From the NCBI RefSeq assembly GCF_003439925.1, contig NZ_QQRR01000002.1, forward strand, positions 496,001-560,000: 64,000 nucleotides of DNA, read 5' to 3'. The position numbers and the translations under genes were made by a program. This stretch comes from Haloprofundus halophilus. Its GTDB lineage: Archaea; Halobacteriota; Halobacteria; Halobacteriales; Haloferacaceae. The notes below the pieces were generated by a model. That model was not told the DNA's origin. It did not search any database and worked only from the letters and a program-made list of their open reading frames with translations. Positions 26,869-35,556 of this stretch are shown here, piece after piece. The stretch's first letter is position 1. Every line of letters begins with the position of its first letter.

Positions 26869-28610
26869 CAGTCGTCCGTTCGACTCGCCTGCTCTCGGCG
26901 TGTCGTCTCGTCGTCGGCACCACCGGACTCGGTCACGCTCCCGTCGGCCCGGACCGTCTCGTCCTCGACCGGCGGCCGCGGCTCCTCGCGCCCCGAGTGC
27001 TTCGCCATCGACTCGGCGGTGAGTCGGCCGCTGATGAGACACATCGGCACCCCGATGCCGGGTGTCGTGTACGACCCCGTGAAGTACAGTCCCGACACCT
27101 CCTTCGAGCGGTGCGGCGGGCGGAGCAGGGCGGTCTGGCGGAGCGTGTGTGCCATCCCGAGCGCCGTCCCCTGCTGGCTGTTGTAGCGCTCCGCGAAGTC
27201 GTCGACGCAGAACGACTTCTCGAAGACGATTCGGTCGCGCAGGTCGACGCCGGTGTTCTCGGCGACGTCGTCGAGAACGAGTTCGCGGAACGACTCGCGG
27301 AGTTCGGGGGTGTCCTCCAGTCCAGCGGCGATGGGAACGAGGACGAACAGGTTGCTGTGGCCCTCGGGGGCGACCGAGTCGTCGGTCTTCGAGGGGACAC
27401 AGAGGTAGTACGCCGGGTCGTCGGGCCACGAGTGGTCGCCGAAGATGGTGTCGAAGTGCGGTTCCCAGTCCGTGGGGAGGACGAGCGTGTGGTGGGCCAG
27501 TTCCTCGACGTCGCCCTCGACGCCGAGATAGAGGAGGTACGCCGACGGGGCGTAGGTTCGGGAGTCCCAGTAGTCGGCGTCGTACTGTCGCTTCTCCGGC
27601 GGGAGGAGTTCCTGTTCGGTGTGCGCGTAGTCGGCGTCGGAGACGACGAGGTCCGAGAGATACTCCTCGCCCGACTCGGTGCGGACGACGAACCCGCCCT
27701 CGCGTCCTCGGATTTCGGTGACGGCGTCGCCGGTGTGGAAGGTGACGCCGAGTTCCTCGCCGAGGTCGACCATCGCGTCGACGACGGCACCCAAGCCGCC
27801 GTCGGGGTAGTAGACGCCGAGTTCGAAGTCGACGTGGCTCATCAGGTTGTACAGCGCCGGCGTGTTCGACGGCGCGCCGCCGAGAAACACTAACGTGTAC
27901 TGCATTATCTGCTGGAGCTTCGGGTTGTCGAAGTACTCCTCGACGTGGCCCTGCATCGACCCGACGAGCGAGAGCCCCCACGCGTGCCGGAGCACGTCGG
28001 TGTCGACGTAGTCGCGGAGGCGGGGACGGTCTTTGTAGACGAAGTGCTCCATCCCGATGCGGTAGTTGCGCTCGGACTTTTCGAGGTAGCGTTCGAGCGT
28101 CTCACCCGCGCCCTCCTCGTAGGAGTCGAACAGCAGTTTGTTCGTCTCCATGTCGGGGACGAGGTCCACGCGGTCGCCGTCTTTGAAGAAAATCCGATAG
28201 TGAGGGTCGAGCCGTTCGAGGTCGTAGTACTCGGTGGGTCGCTTCCCGAAGTAGCCGAAGAAGTCCTCGAACACGTCGGGCATCAGATACCACGACGGCC
28301 CCATGTCGAAGCGGAAGCCCTCGGCCTCCAGACGGCTGGCGCGCCCGCCGAGCTGCTCGTTTTTCTCCAACACGGTGACGTCTGCTCCGGCGTCGGCGAG
28401 GTAGCAGGCCGTCGAGAGACCGCCGAAGCCGCTGCCGACGACGACGACGGATTGGCCCGACAGCGCCGACAACGCCTCGCGGACGCCCTCGCGGTCGCCG
28501 TCGAGACCGGACCCGAACCGTCGCCCGACGTCCGCGGCCGGGGTGTTCGCCTCGACGTCGCCGACGGCGTCGGCGTCGCCGGTGCCGTCGCCGTTCGTTG
28601 GAAAGGTCAT
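26868..28610 (-). CDS. crtD: Carotenoid 3,4-desaturase (CrtI/CrtD family)
   Basis: 580 residues, FAD-dependent phytoene desaturase family. The dinucleotide-binding motif GSGFGG is at 59-64, after a 50-residue acidic leader; RFDMGPSWYLMPDVFEDFFG and the C-terminal GSYTTPGIGVPMCLISGRL are family signatures. The neighbours lyeJ and cruF point to the bacterioruberin 3,4-desaturase role rather than phytoene desaturation. TTTTATG 25-31 bases upstream supports ATG 28610 and a leaderless transcript. First gene of the crtD-lyeJ-cruF operon. Confidence 0.9.
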   Translation of the reverse strand: MTFPTNGDGTGDADAVGDVEANTPAADVGRRFGSGLDGDREGVREALSALSGQSVVVVGSGFGGLSTACYLADAGADVTVLEKNEQLGGRASRLEAEGFRFDMGPSWYLMPDVFEDFFGYFGKRPTEYYDLERLDPHYRIFFKDGDRVDLVPDMETNKLLFDSYEEGAGETLERYLEKSERNYRIGMEHFVYKDRPRLRDYVDTDVLRHAWGLSLVGSMQGHVEEYFDNPKLQQIMQYTLVFLGGAPSNTPALYNLMSHVDFELGVYYPDGGLGAVVDAMVDLGEELGVTFHTGDAVTEIRGREGGFVVRTESGEEYLSDLVVSDADYAHTEQELLPPEKRQYDADYWDSRTYAPSAYLLYLGVEGDVEELAHHTLVLPTDWEPHFDTIFGDHSWPDDPAYYLCVPSKTDDSVAPEGHSNLFVLVPIAAGLEDTPELRESFRELVLDDVAENTGVDLRDRIVFEKSFCVDDFAERYNSQQGTALGMAHTLRQTALLRPPHRSKEVSGLYFTGSYTTPGIGVPMCLISGRLTAESMAKHSGREEPRPPVEDETVRADGSVTESGGADDETTRREQASRTDD

Positions 28611-28634
28611 GACACGCACTAGGGGCGTTCGGAG

Positions 28635-28641
28635 CATAAAA
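28635..28641 (-). promoter_or_regulatory. TATA-like box of the crtD operon
   Basis: On the minus strand TTTTATG lies 25-31 bases before ATG 28610, the spacing of a leaderless promoter driving crtD-lyeJ-cruF. Confidence 0.5.
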
Positions 28642-28709
28642 CGACTGACTGTGTCACTGTCTCGCAGTCTGTCGTCGTCGACCGCTCTCGACGGCGGGCT
28701 ACCGTCGAA

Positions 28710-29144
28710 CTACGGCTCCGCGTCTTCGGGGTCGACTGTCGTCCCGTCGACGGCGGCTTCGACGGCTTCGACGACGGCCGTCACTGCTTCGTCCGGCGAG
28801 AGCGCGAGAAAGATACCCTCCTGGTCGAAGTAGATGCGGAGAAACTTCAGGTAGTCCATCGCCGTCGTGACGTAGTTCACGCGGTCGGCGACGGGGAACA
28901 GCTCCTCGGTGAGGAGGTCTATCTCCGCGAAGTCGATACCGGCGTAGCTGTGTATCTGGTCGAAGTGAGCGACCATCTGCTCGCGGTCGCGATAGAACGT
29001 CTGTGTAGCGTCTTCGACGTGGAGCAGTTCGTACACGTCCGGCGTGTAGACGGCGAACGAGTAGAGCGGCCCGTCGACGGCTTCCCGGGCCGCCCCGAGC
29101 GCAGCGTCCGCGTCGAACGTCACGACATCGGAACCGTGTGTCAT
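28710..29144 (-). CDS. Haloarchaeal soluble protein of unknown function
   Basis: 144 residues, acidic, mixed alpha/beta (GPLYSFAVYTPDVYELLHVE; FAEIDLLTEELFPVADRVNY; LRIYFDQEGIFLALSPDEAV). It has the look of a conserved haloarchaeal family, but I cannot name it, and no catalytic motif is evident. Separated from crtD by about 100 bases on the same strand. Confidence 0.55.
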   Translation of the reverse strand: MTHGSDVVTFDADAALGAAREAVDGPLYSFAVYTPDVYELLHVEDATQTFYRDREQMVAHFDQIHSYAGIDFAEIDLLTEELFPVADRVNYVTTAMDYLKFLRIYFDQEGIFLALSPDEAVTAVVEAVEAAVDGTTVDPEDAEP

Positions 29145-29236
29145 ACTCCCACAGAGACAGCCACCGACAAAAGTCTGTACGCTTCCGCTCGGGCGAGGAG
29201 ACGCACCTTTAGGTCGGATTCGCCCTAACCGAGGGT

Positions 29237-29929
29237 ATGGACGATACGACGGTCGTCGTCACGGGTGCGAGTCGGGGAATCGGTCGCAGCGTCGCCGCAG
29301 CGTTCGCCGCGGAGGGCGCACGCGTCGTCGCCTGCGCCCGCGACGACGAGGCGCTGGACGAACTCGCGGCAGCGGTCGACGAGAGCGGCGCCGCGATACT
29401 CACCCAGCGAGCCGACGTCCGCGACGAGTTCGACGTTGAGCGTCTGATGGAGCGCGCGGCGCGGGAGGGTCGGCCGATAGACGTCCTCGTCGCGTGCGCG
29501 GGCGTCAGCCACGGAACGCCCGGCGAGATGCCGACCGCCGAGGAGTCGTACGCGCGCTTCGACGACACGATGCGGACGAACGTCCGCGGCGTGTTCGCGG
29601 CGGTCAAAGAGGCAGTCCCACACATGGCCGACGACGCCCGTGTGCTGGTCCCGTCCGGGTCAGTCGCCCGCGAGGCGAAAGCCGGGATGGGTTCGTACGC
29701 CGTCTCGAAAGCCGCCGCCGAGGCGTTGGCGCTCGGATTCGCCGCCGACCTCTCACAGACCGTCGGCGTCGTCGACCCCGGCCTCGTCGCCACCGACCTC
29801 ACCGACGAACGGGGCCGCGACCCCGACGACGCGGCGTCGATGTTCGTCTGGGCGGCGACGGAAGCGGATGCGAGCGAACTCGACGGGGAGATTCTCGACC
29901 TCCGGACGTGGAAGGAGGCGACGAGGTAG
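29237..29929 (+). CDS. Short-chain dehydrogenase/reductase (SDR)
   Basis: 230 residues, a classical SDR. The cofactor motif is TGASRGIG (about 10-17); CAGVSHG replaces the NNAG-type motif; the catalytic Ser and the Tyr-x3-Lys pair are in VPSGSVAREAKAGMGSYAVSKAA; VVDPGLVATDLTDE follows. An Arg/Asp pattern after strand 2 (CARDDEALDEL) does not settle NAD versus NADP. The substrate is unknown. It stands alone. Confidence 0.88.
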   Translation: MDDTTVVVTGASRGIGRSVAAAFAAEGARVVACARDDEALDELAAAVDESGAAILTQRADVRDEFDVERLMERAAREGRPIDVLVACAGVSHGTPGEMPTAEESYARFDDTMRTNVRGVFAAVKEAVPHMADDARVLVPSGSVAREAKAGMGSYAVSKAAAEALALGFAADLSQTVGVVDPGLVATDLTDERGRDPDDAASMFVWAATEADASELDGEILDLRTWKEATR

Positions 29930-30026
29930 ACCCGATTCACACCGAAGGCGGCTGGAAGCGGTCCGTCGTGGAGGAATCTGTCCGCGGACCGACGACCATA
30001 TTAATCCGAGCCGTCCAGTTCACAAC

Positions 30027-30851
30027 GTGCAACGACGCTCGGCGATAGGCATCGGTTCGGTCGCGCTGCTGGTCGCTCTCTCGGCCGTCGCGCTCCAACG
30101 CGGAGCGAGAGACCTCCTCGTCATCTCGTGGGTGGCGTTTCTGGCGATGGCCGTCGCGGGGTGGTTCGGCGCGCGGCGGACCGACGAGCGAGCGGACGTT
30201 CTCGTCTGGGGCTACGGCCTCGCCAGCGGCGCGATGATAACCAGCGCGGCGGTGTTCCTGCTCCCGCAGGCCATCGGCGTCAGCGGCGGGGTTCCCCAGT
30301 ACGGCGGCTTCGGCGTCGCACTCGGGCTGTTGGTCGGCTTCGGTTCGCACACAGTCGGCCACCGCCTCGCCCATCTCGACTTCCCGTTGGACCGAACCGC
30401 GACGGAGCTATCGGCGCACGCGCTCTCGGCGGGCGCTATCATCGGCATCGTCTACGGCAACATGGAGGTCGGCCTGACGCTCGGACTGGCCATCGTCTCG
30501 CACAAGGGGCCGGCGGGGTACGCCGCCGCGACGCGACTGCGCCGCGCCGGTCGGGAGTGGTCGGTGCTGCTGCTGCCCGCGGCGGGCGTCGGTCTCGCGG
30601 CCATCCTGTCGAGCGTCGTCGTCCTCCCGGCGACGGCCGCGGTCCGAGGTGTCGTCTTCGGGTTCGCTGCGGGCGTCTTCCTCCACGTGGCGATGGATTT
30701 CCTGCCCCGCTGCGAACTCGGCAGCGAGATTCACGAGACGCTCAGCGTCGAGGGTGACGCCCACGCGCTGCTCGACCGACTCCGGCTGCACGCCGTCGTC
30801 AGTACGAGTCTCGGCGGCCTCGTCGTCTTCGCCGCGTGGGTCGCGCTGTGA
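30027..30851 (+). CDS. ZIP-family divalent metal transporter
   Basis: 274 residues with eight hydrophobic segments and a GTG start. HTVGHRLAHL, SAHALSAGAIIGIVYGNMEV and LAIVSHKGPAGYAAA correspond to the ZIP metal-binding helices (family H-N-x3-D / H-x3-E motifs, here degenerate: H.LSAG and SHKGP). It probably moves zinc or iron across the membrane. The start is set by the first hydrophobic residues; an upstream frame continues through the SDR gene and is a shadow. Confidence 0.75.
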   Translation: MQRRSAIGIGSVALLVALSAVALQRGARDLLVISWVAFLAMAVAGWFGARRTDERADVLVWGYGLASGAMITSAAVFLLPQAIGVSGGVPQYGGFGVALGLLVGFGSHTVGHRLAHLDFPLDRTATELSAHALSAGAIIGIVYGNMEVGLTLGLAIVSHKGPAGYAAATRLRRAGREWSVLLLPAAGVGLAAILSSVVVLPATAAVRGVVFGFAAGVFLHVAMDFLPRCELGSEIHETLSVEGDAHALLDRLRLHAVVSTSLGGLVVFAAWVAL

Positions 30852-30857
30852 ACCGAA

Positions 30858-31151
30858 TCAGAGGTTGAGGCCGATGGGCCACTCGCAGGAGGGGCAGGTG
30901 AACGCCACCGAGATTTTCTCGGGGTCGCGCCCCTCGAAGAACGTCGGTTCGTACGTCGAGAGCGTCGCGTAGTGCCCGCACTCGGGACACTCCTCGGTGA
31001 GTTCCGAGAGGATGTCGTCTCGAATCAGTTCGACCGCGGCGTCTCTCTCCGTTCTGGGGACGGCGATAGCGCACTCGTGCTGTCGCTTCGTCTTCGGGTC
31101 CATCGCCCCCGTCGTCGGGTCCATGGTGGTTGGGGTCGGCGGCCCACTCAT
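30858..31151 (-). CDS. Zinc-ribbon protein of unknown function
   Basis: 97 residues. Two zinc knuckles, ECPECGHYATLST and FTCPSCEWPIGLNL, frame a short domain; the N-terminus (VPRTERDAAVELIRDDILSE) is helical. Several Met codons lie within the first 17 residues, so the true start may be 31151, 31124 or 31103. It converges tail to tail with the ZIP gene. A nucleic-acid or protein-binding role is possible. Confidence 0.6.
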   Translation of the reverse strand: MSGPPTPTTMDPTTGAMDPKTKRQHECAIAVPRTERDAAVELIRDDILSELTEECPECGHYATLSTYEPTFFEGRDPEKISVAFTCPSCEWPIGLNL

Positions 31152-31210
31152 AGGCCTTCTGAACCGTCTCGTGTCGGCGACGTAACCGGAGACGCGTCGG
31201 GTCGACGCCG

Positions 31211-31546
31211 TCAGTCCAATCGCCGCAGTTGCAGCGAGATGCCGCCGACGCAGAGCAGGAGCACGACGAGGTTGAACGCCGCGCGGAAGAAGATGCGGTA
31301 GTCGGGGGCGACCCAGCGGTCGATGACGCCGCCGACTGCGGTGTACAGTTGGACCGCGGTGACGAGCGCGAACAGCACCAACACGGCCAGTGCGGCGTAG
31401 TTGATGAGCGTCCGCACGTCTCGACCCGACCGGTCGCGGTCGTCGCTCGGATTCGTCTTGCTGTTCGCCGTTCCGCCGTCGGTTCGTGCTGTCGCGCTGG
31501 TGTCTGTGTTCATCGCTGTAGTCGTCGGTTCGTCGTTCGCGTTCAT
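31211..31546 (-). CDS. Small two-helix membrane protein
   Basis: 111 residues. A Thr/Asp/Ser-rich polar first half precedes two membrane segments (ALAVLVLFALVTAVQLYTAV; FFRAAFNLVVLLLCVGGISL) joined by a loop GGVIDRWVAPDYR. Its start overlaps the stop of the upstream PGF-CTERM gene by four bases (31543-31546), so the two are co-translated. Function unknown. Confidence 0.6.
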   Translation of the reverse strand: MNANDEPTTTAMNTDTSATARTDGGTANSKTNPSDDRDRSGRDVRTLINYAALAVLVLFALVTAVQLYTAVGGVIDRWVAPDYRIFFRAAFNLVVLLLCVGGISLQLRRLD

Positions 31547-32556
31547 TCCGAGCGCCTCCGGGCGAATAGCGCCGTCGAGAGCAGGGCGACGACGGCGACG
31601 ACGACGCCGAACCCGGGCGTGTCGGACTGCGTGGTTCCCCTGTTCGCGCCGCCGTCTTCGGCGGCGGGCGGCTCCTCGTCGTCGGACTCGAAGTCCTCCA
31701 CCTCGAACTCGACTTCCTGTTCGGTGACGTCCGCGCTGATGCGCTCGGTCGGGTCGAGGTTCGCCACGCTCTGGGCGGAGTCGACGTGGACGTCGTCGCG
31801 CCAGAGGATGGCGTCGACGTAGTAGTTGTACTCTGCGGGCACCGTCACCGAGGCGTCGGCGGTCGAGGTTCGCCCGGCGCGAATCTCGTCGACGGGGACC
31901 GTGACCCGGTCGGCGACGACGTTCGACTCCGCCTGCCGGACGACGAACGTCACTTCGAGGTCGCCGGTCGGCGCGTCGCCGCCGTTCGTCAGCGCCGCCG
32001 AGAGGTCCAGTGTCACCTGGTCGCCGTCGGCGGAACCGACCGAGACGGAGACGGGTTGCAGCCCCGTCGACTCGGCGAACTCGACGTTCGACCGCGCGTA
32101 GGCGGGGGTGAGCGCTTCGAGGCCGCTGACGCGCCGACTGGCGGTGTCGACGCGTTCGCCGTCGCGGAAGACGACGGTCTCTATCTCGTAACCGCCCTCG
32201 CGGGCGACGGTGAGATTCGCGCGAACGGGCGTCTCGCGGTCGCCCGTCAGTTCGCCGACGTCGACGGTGCGACTCGTCTCGACGAGGTTCGACTCGCTGT
32301 CGATGGCGCGGAACAGTACGGTCACGTTGTCGGTGGGGTTGCCTCGGTGTTCGAGTCTGGTTTCGACGGCCAGCGTGGCCGTCTCACCCGTCACAGCGCC
32401 GGGCGTGATGGGGACCTCCTCGACCTGGACGGGGCCGGGACGGAGCGGCCCGTCGTCGGTCGGGTCGGCGAGGGCACCGGGGACCACCGCGGCGGCGACG
32501 AGCGACACCACGGCCACGACGGCGGCCGCGGCGACGAACGTCGTTTCACGGTTCAT
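31543..32556 (-). CDS. PGF-CTERM surface protein (DUF7490-like)
   Basis: 337 residues. A signal peptide (FVAAAAVVAVVSLVAAAVV) precedes two Ig-like repeats of about 120 residues (VTGETATLAVETRLEHRGNP; DGDQVTLDLSAALTNGGDAP). A Glu/Asp linker and the C-terminal sorting signal TPGFGVVVAVVALLSTALFA with RRR complete it. The PGF-CTERM tail is processed by archaeosortase and lipid-linked, so the protein should sit in the S-layer. Coupled to the small membrane protein downstream. Confidence 0.8.
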   Translation of the reverse strand: MNRETTFVAAAAVVAVVSLVAAAVVPGALADPTDDGPLRPGPVQVEEVPITPGAVTGETATLAVETRLEHRGNPTDNVTVLFRAIDSESNLVETSRTVDVGELTGDRETPVRANLTVAREGGYEIETVVFRDGERVDTASRRVSGLEALTPAYARSNVEFAESTGLQPVSVSVGSADGDQVTLDLSAALTNGGDAPTGDLEVTFVVRQAESNVVADRVTVPVDEIRAGRTSTADASVTVPAEYNYYVDAILWRDDVHVDSAQSVANLDPTERISADVTEQEVEFEVEDFESDDEEPPAAEDGGANRGTTQSDTPGFGVVVAVVALLSTALFARRRSE

Positions 32557-32721
32557 GTCACGGCGGTTACGTGCCGAAGTTAAATGTTTTGTGTAGTTCC
32601 GGCGTGAAAAGAGTAGAAGGCACGAACCCGGGTGCGGTCTCGGGCGGGCGACCGCTCGACTTCGGTTTCGGACGCTGCTCGGTTGGGATACTGGACTCGT
32701 CTCTCGGCCCCGCCTCCGGCG

Positions 32722-33966
32722 CTACTGCTCGGCCTCGGCTTCGAACACTTTCTCGGCGAGCGTCGGGACGAACGTCCCGATGTCGGTCACCATGCCGATG
32801 GCCTGCGACGACCCGCGGTCGAGCAACTGGGTGACCGTCGCGGGGTTGATGTCGACGCAGACGGTTTTCGTCGTCGACGGGAGGCAGTTACCGACGGCGA
32901 CCGAGTGAAGCAGCGTCGAGAGCATCAACACGAGGTCGGCCTCGTGGGCCTGCTCGCGGATGGCGTTCTGCGCCTCGACGGCGTCGGTGATGGTGTCCGG
33001 CAGCGGGCCGTCGTCGCGGATGGAGCCCGCGAGCACGTAGTTCACGTCGTTCCGGACGCACTCGTACATCACGCCCTCCTGGATGAGTCCGGCGTCGACG
33101 GCCTCGGGGATACCGCCCGCGCGGATGACCTCGCTGATGGTGTAGATGTGGTGTTTGTGCCCTTTTCGGGGGTGCTCCATCGTCTCCATGTCCATGCCGA
33201 GGGAGGTGCCGTAGAGGCCGCGTTCGATGTCGTGGGTGGCGAAGCCGTTGCCCGCCGAGAGCCCGTCGACGAACCCCTCGCGGACGAGGTCCGCGAGCGC
33301 GTCGCCCGCGCCCGAGTGGATGAGCGCCGGCCCGGCGACGACGAGCACGTTGCCGCCGTCGCGCTTCGTCTCGACGAGCGCCTCGGCGACTTCGCGGATG
33401 AGCGACTCGGAAGGGCGCTCCGAGGAGACGCCGCCCTGCATGAAGCCGAACGGCCCGGAGGCGTCGCGGGGGCGCTCCGGCGGCTTGACCCTGATTCCCG
33501 ACTCGCCGACGACGACGAGGTCGTCCTCCCGAATCGCGTTCAGCACTTTCGTCCGGGCGCTGCGTTCGCCGTCCGCACCCTCCTCGATCACGACGGCGCA
33601 GTCCATCTCGATGTCGTCGACGGGAATCCACTCGTCGCGGTAGAACACCTCGGTCGGGTGGTTCGTCGTCGAGTAGAAGCCGGCGGGGACGACCCGGTCG
33701 TCGGGGGCGGGTTCGACTGAGGCCGGGCGCGGGTCGGCGGGGTTCGCGCCGTTCTGGTGGAGTTCGTGGACGATGGTCTGCAGGTCACCTTCGGTGTCGG
33801 CGGAGACGCGCATCCGGCAGTAGGTGGTGGCGTCTTTGTGGCGGCCGACCTCGAACTCCTCGACCTCGAACGAGCCGCCGAGGTCCATCACGATGCCGAA
33901 ACACTGGCCCATCATCCCCGAGTCGATGATGTGGCCCTCCAGTTCCACGGTGCGGGAGACGGTCAT
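32722..33966 (-). CDS. TIGR00300-family protein, archaeal ornithine cyclodeaminase type
   Basis: 414 residues. The N-terminal half has the LOR/SDH-type domain (VELEGHIIDSGMMGQCFGIV; EVEEFEVGRHKDATTYCRMR). The C-terminal Rossmann-like half contains VLVVAGPALIHSGAGDALAD, HPRKGHKHHIYTISEVIRAG and NCLPSTTKTVCVDINPATVT. A methanococcal member of this family was shown to be an ornithine cyclodeaminase (ornithine to proline plus ammonia) unrelated to bacterial Ocd; that role is carried over here by family. It stands alone. Confidence 0.8.
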   Translation of the reverse strand: MTVSRTVELEGHIIDSGMMGQCFGIVMDLGGSFEVEEFEVGRHKDATTYCRMRVSADTEGDLQTIVHELHQNGANPADPRPASVEPAPDDRVVPAGFYSTTNHPTEVFYRDEWIPVDDIEMDCAVVIEEGADGERSARTKVLNAIREDDLVVVGESGIRVKPPERPRDASGPFGFMQGGVSSERPSESLIREVAEALVETKRDGGNVLVVAGPALIHSGAGDALADLVREGFVDGLSAGNGFATHDIERGLYGTSLGMDMETMEHPRKGHKHHIYTISEVIRAGGIPEAVDAGLIQEGVMYECVRNDVNYVLAGSIRDDGPLPDTITDAVEAQNAIREQAHEADLVLMLSTLLHSVAVGNCLPSTTKTVCVDINPATVTQLLDRGSSQAIGMVTDIGTFVPTLAEKVFEAEAEQ

Positions 33967-34122
33967 AGCGGAGAGACGCGGGAGACCGAAAAGAGAGTTG
34001 CGTCGCGGGGGAAGCTTGCGACGCGAGCGGTGAGCCGGGTCGTCGGTCGTCCGCTCTCGCCGTCAGTTGGCGCCGGTCGCCGTCCGCCTCCACCGTCTGG
34101 CGTCAGTCGTCCGCTTCCGCCA

Positions 34123-35100
34123 TCAGTCGTCCGCCGGGTCGCCGACGACGCGGTCGAGGAAGGCGAACTGGTGGGCCAGCGCCTCCTCGAACGTCTCCCC
34201 GCCGTAGACGTCGAAGTGCCCCACCGGAAGTCGGAGGAACGTCCCGTTGGGGAGCTTCGACGCGGCGCTCTCGACGTCCGAGAGCGAGACGAGTTCGTCG
34301 TGTTCGCCCGCGACGACGAGCGTCGGGCAGTGGACCTCGTCGGTTTTCGTCCCGGGTCGGTAGCCGGGAATCGAGAGGAACACCCGCGCGGGCGTCTCGT
34401 TCTCCCAGTCCGAGCCCGACGGCACGAGGTCGAAGAAGCCCGTCTTCGCGCCCGGTTCGTTGATGACGGCGAACTCCTCGGGGGTGCCGACGACGGGAAC
34501 CGTCTTCGAGCGTCCGACGAACGAGAGGAGTTTGTCGGCGAGCGCCAACGGCAGCGACTTGGCGGCGAACTTCAGGCCCTTGCCGAGCGTCATCGACCGG
34601 CCGTCGACGAACGGAACCTGCGAGACGACCGCCGCGACGTGCGGTTCGCCCGCCGCGACCTCCAGGACGTGACCGCCCGCGAACGACGACCCCCAGAGGA
34701 CCAGTCGGTCCGCGTCGACGCCGTCTAACTCGTCGGCCCGTTCGATGGCCGCCCGCCAGTCGGCGATCTGTTTCGCGGGGCTGACCAGATTTCGCGGCTC
34801 CCCCTCGCTGTCGCCGAAGTGGCGGTGGTCGAAGAGGAAGACGGCGTAGCCTCGCTCCGCGAACCGCTCGGCGTAGACGGGGAGGCCGAACTCGCGGTCG
34901 GAGCCGAACCCGGCCGCCATCAGAACCAGCGGCGGGTTCTTCGGTCGGTCCGGGCGGTACAACGTCCCGACGCAGCGCTCGTCGTCGCTGTCGAATCGGA
35001 CGCTGACCGTCGAGAACTCGTAGCGGGAGGGACGACGCTGCTCGCCCGTCGTCGCGTCGACGCCTTCGCGGTGTCGCCACGCGCTCTCCTCTCGGCTCAT
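34123..35100 (-). CDS. Alpha/beta hydrolase
   Basis: 325 residues. The nucleophile elbow GSSFAGG follows VDADRLVLW; YRPDRPKNPPLVLMAAGFGS holds the oxyanion strand; TLVVAGEHDELVSLSDV carries the acid and VGHFDVYGGE the catalytic His. It resembles the alpha/beta hydrolases with a DLH/acetyl xylan esterase-like fold; the substrate is unknown. ATG 35100 overlaps the stop of the upstream gene (ATGA at 35097-35100), so the pair form an operon. Short imperfect repeats (CAGTCGTCCGC) follow its stop. Confidence 0.85.
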   Translation of the reverse strand: MSREESAWRHREGVDATTGEQRRPSRYEFSTVSVRFDSDDERCVGTLYRPDRPKNPPLVLMAAGFGSDREFGLPVYAERFAERGYAVFLFDHRHFGDSEGEPRNLVSPAKQIADWRAAIERADELDGVDADRLVLWGSSFAGGHVLEVAAGEPHVAAVVSQVPFVDGRSMTLGKGLKFAAKSLPLALADKLLSFVGRSKTVPVVGTPEEFAVINEPGAKTGFFDLVPSGSDWENETPARVFLSIPGYRPGTKTDEVHCPTLVVAGEHDELVSLSDVESAASKLPNGTFLRLPVGHFDVYGGETFEEALAHQFAFLDRVVGDPADD

Positions 35101-35480
35101 CTGTCGCCTCCGGCGAACATCGACGGCTCCTCTTCGAGCGTGTCGAGGACGAGTTCCGAGAAGTCCTCGTCGGAGAGGTTGTACGAGAGGTAGTCCTCGA
35201 ACCAGCCGGCTTCGACCCGCCAGCGACCCTGCACGTCGTCGTCGATTCGAATCGACGTCGCGCGGACCGGTTCGGGGCTCCACGCGCCCTCCCGCGCGAG
35301 GTCGATGAAGGCGGTCAGTGCCTGGCCGACTTCGCGGCGATTGACGTGGGCGGCGGGGAACGCCGTCATGTACGTCAGGTCGACGCCGCCGGTCTCGTCG
35401 ACCCCGTCGTCGACGTCCACCGATTCGACGCTGATTCCGTTGCCCCGGAGTTCCTCCTCGATGACGCTCGGGTCGGTCAT
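35097..35480 (-). CDS. Acidic protein of unknown function
   Basis: 127 residues, acidic, alpha/beta (IEEELRGNGISVESVDVDDG; DLTYMTAFPAAHVNRREVGQ; RWRVEAGWFEDYLSYNLSDE). I recognise no catalytic motif. It is translationally coupled to the alpha/beta hydrolase, so the two may act together or be regulated together. Confidence 0.6.
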   Translation of the reverse strand: MTDPSVIEEELRGNGISVESVDVDDGVDETGGVDLTYMTAFPAAHVNRREVGQALTAFIDLAREGAWSPEPVRATSIRIDDDVQGRWRVEAGWFEDYLSYNLSDEDFSELVLDTLEEEPSMFAGGDR

Positions 35481-35556
35481 AGGACGGGATACGAGCGCGG
35501 GGGGCTAAACGCTTGCCGCGCGGACAGTTCGGTTCGGGGTAGAACCAGACCGGCGA

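Noticed and set aside
29640-30026. Long upstream extension of the ZIP transporter frame
   Set aside because: It runs out of frame through the SDR gene with Arg/Ser-rich sequence; the hydrophobic protein begins at GTG 30027.
33967-34122. Repeats near the end of the alpha/beta hydrolase gene (CAGTCGTCCGC)
   Set aside because: Short, irregular GC-rich copies; probably slippage with no sign of function.
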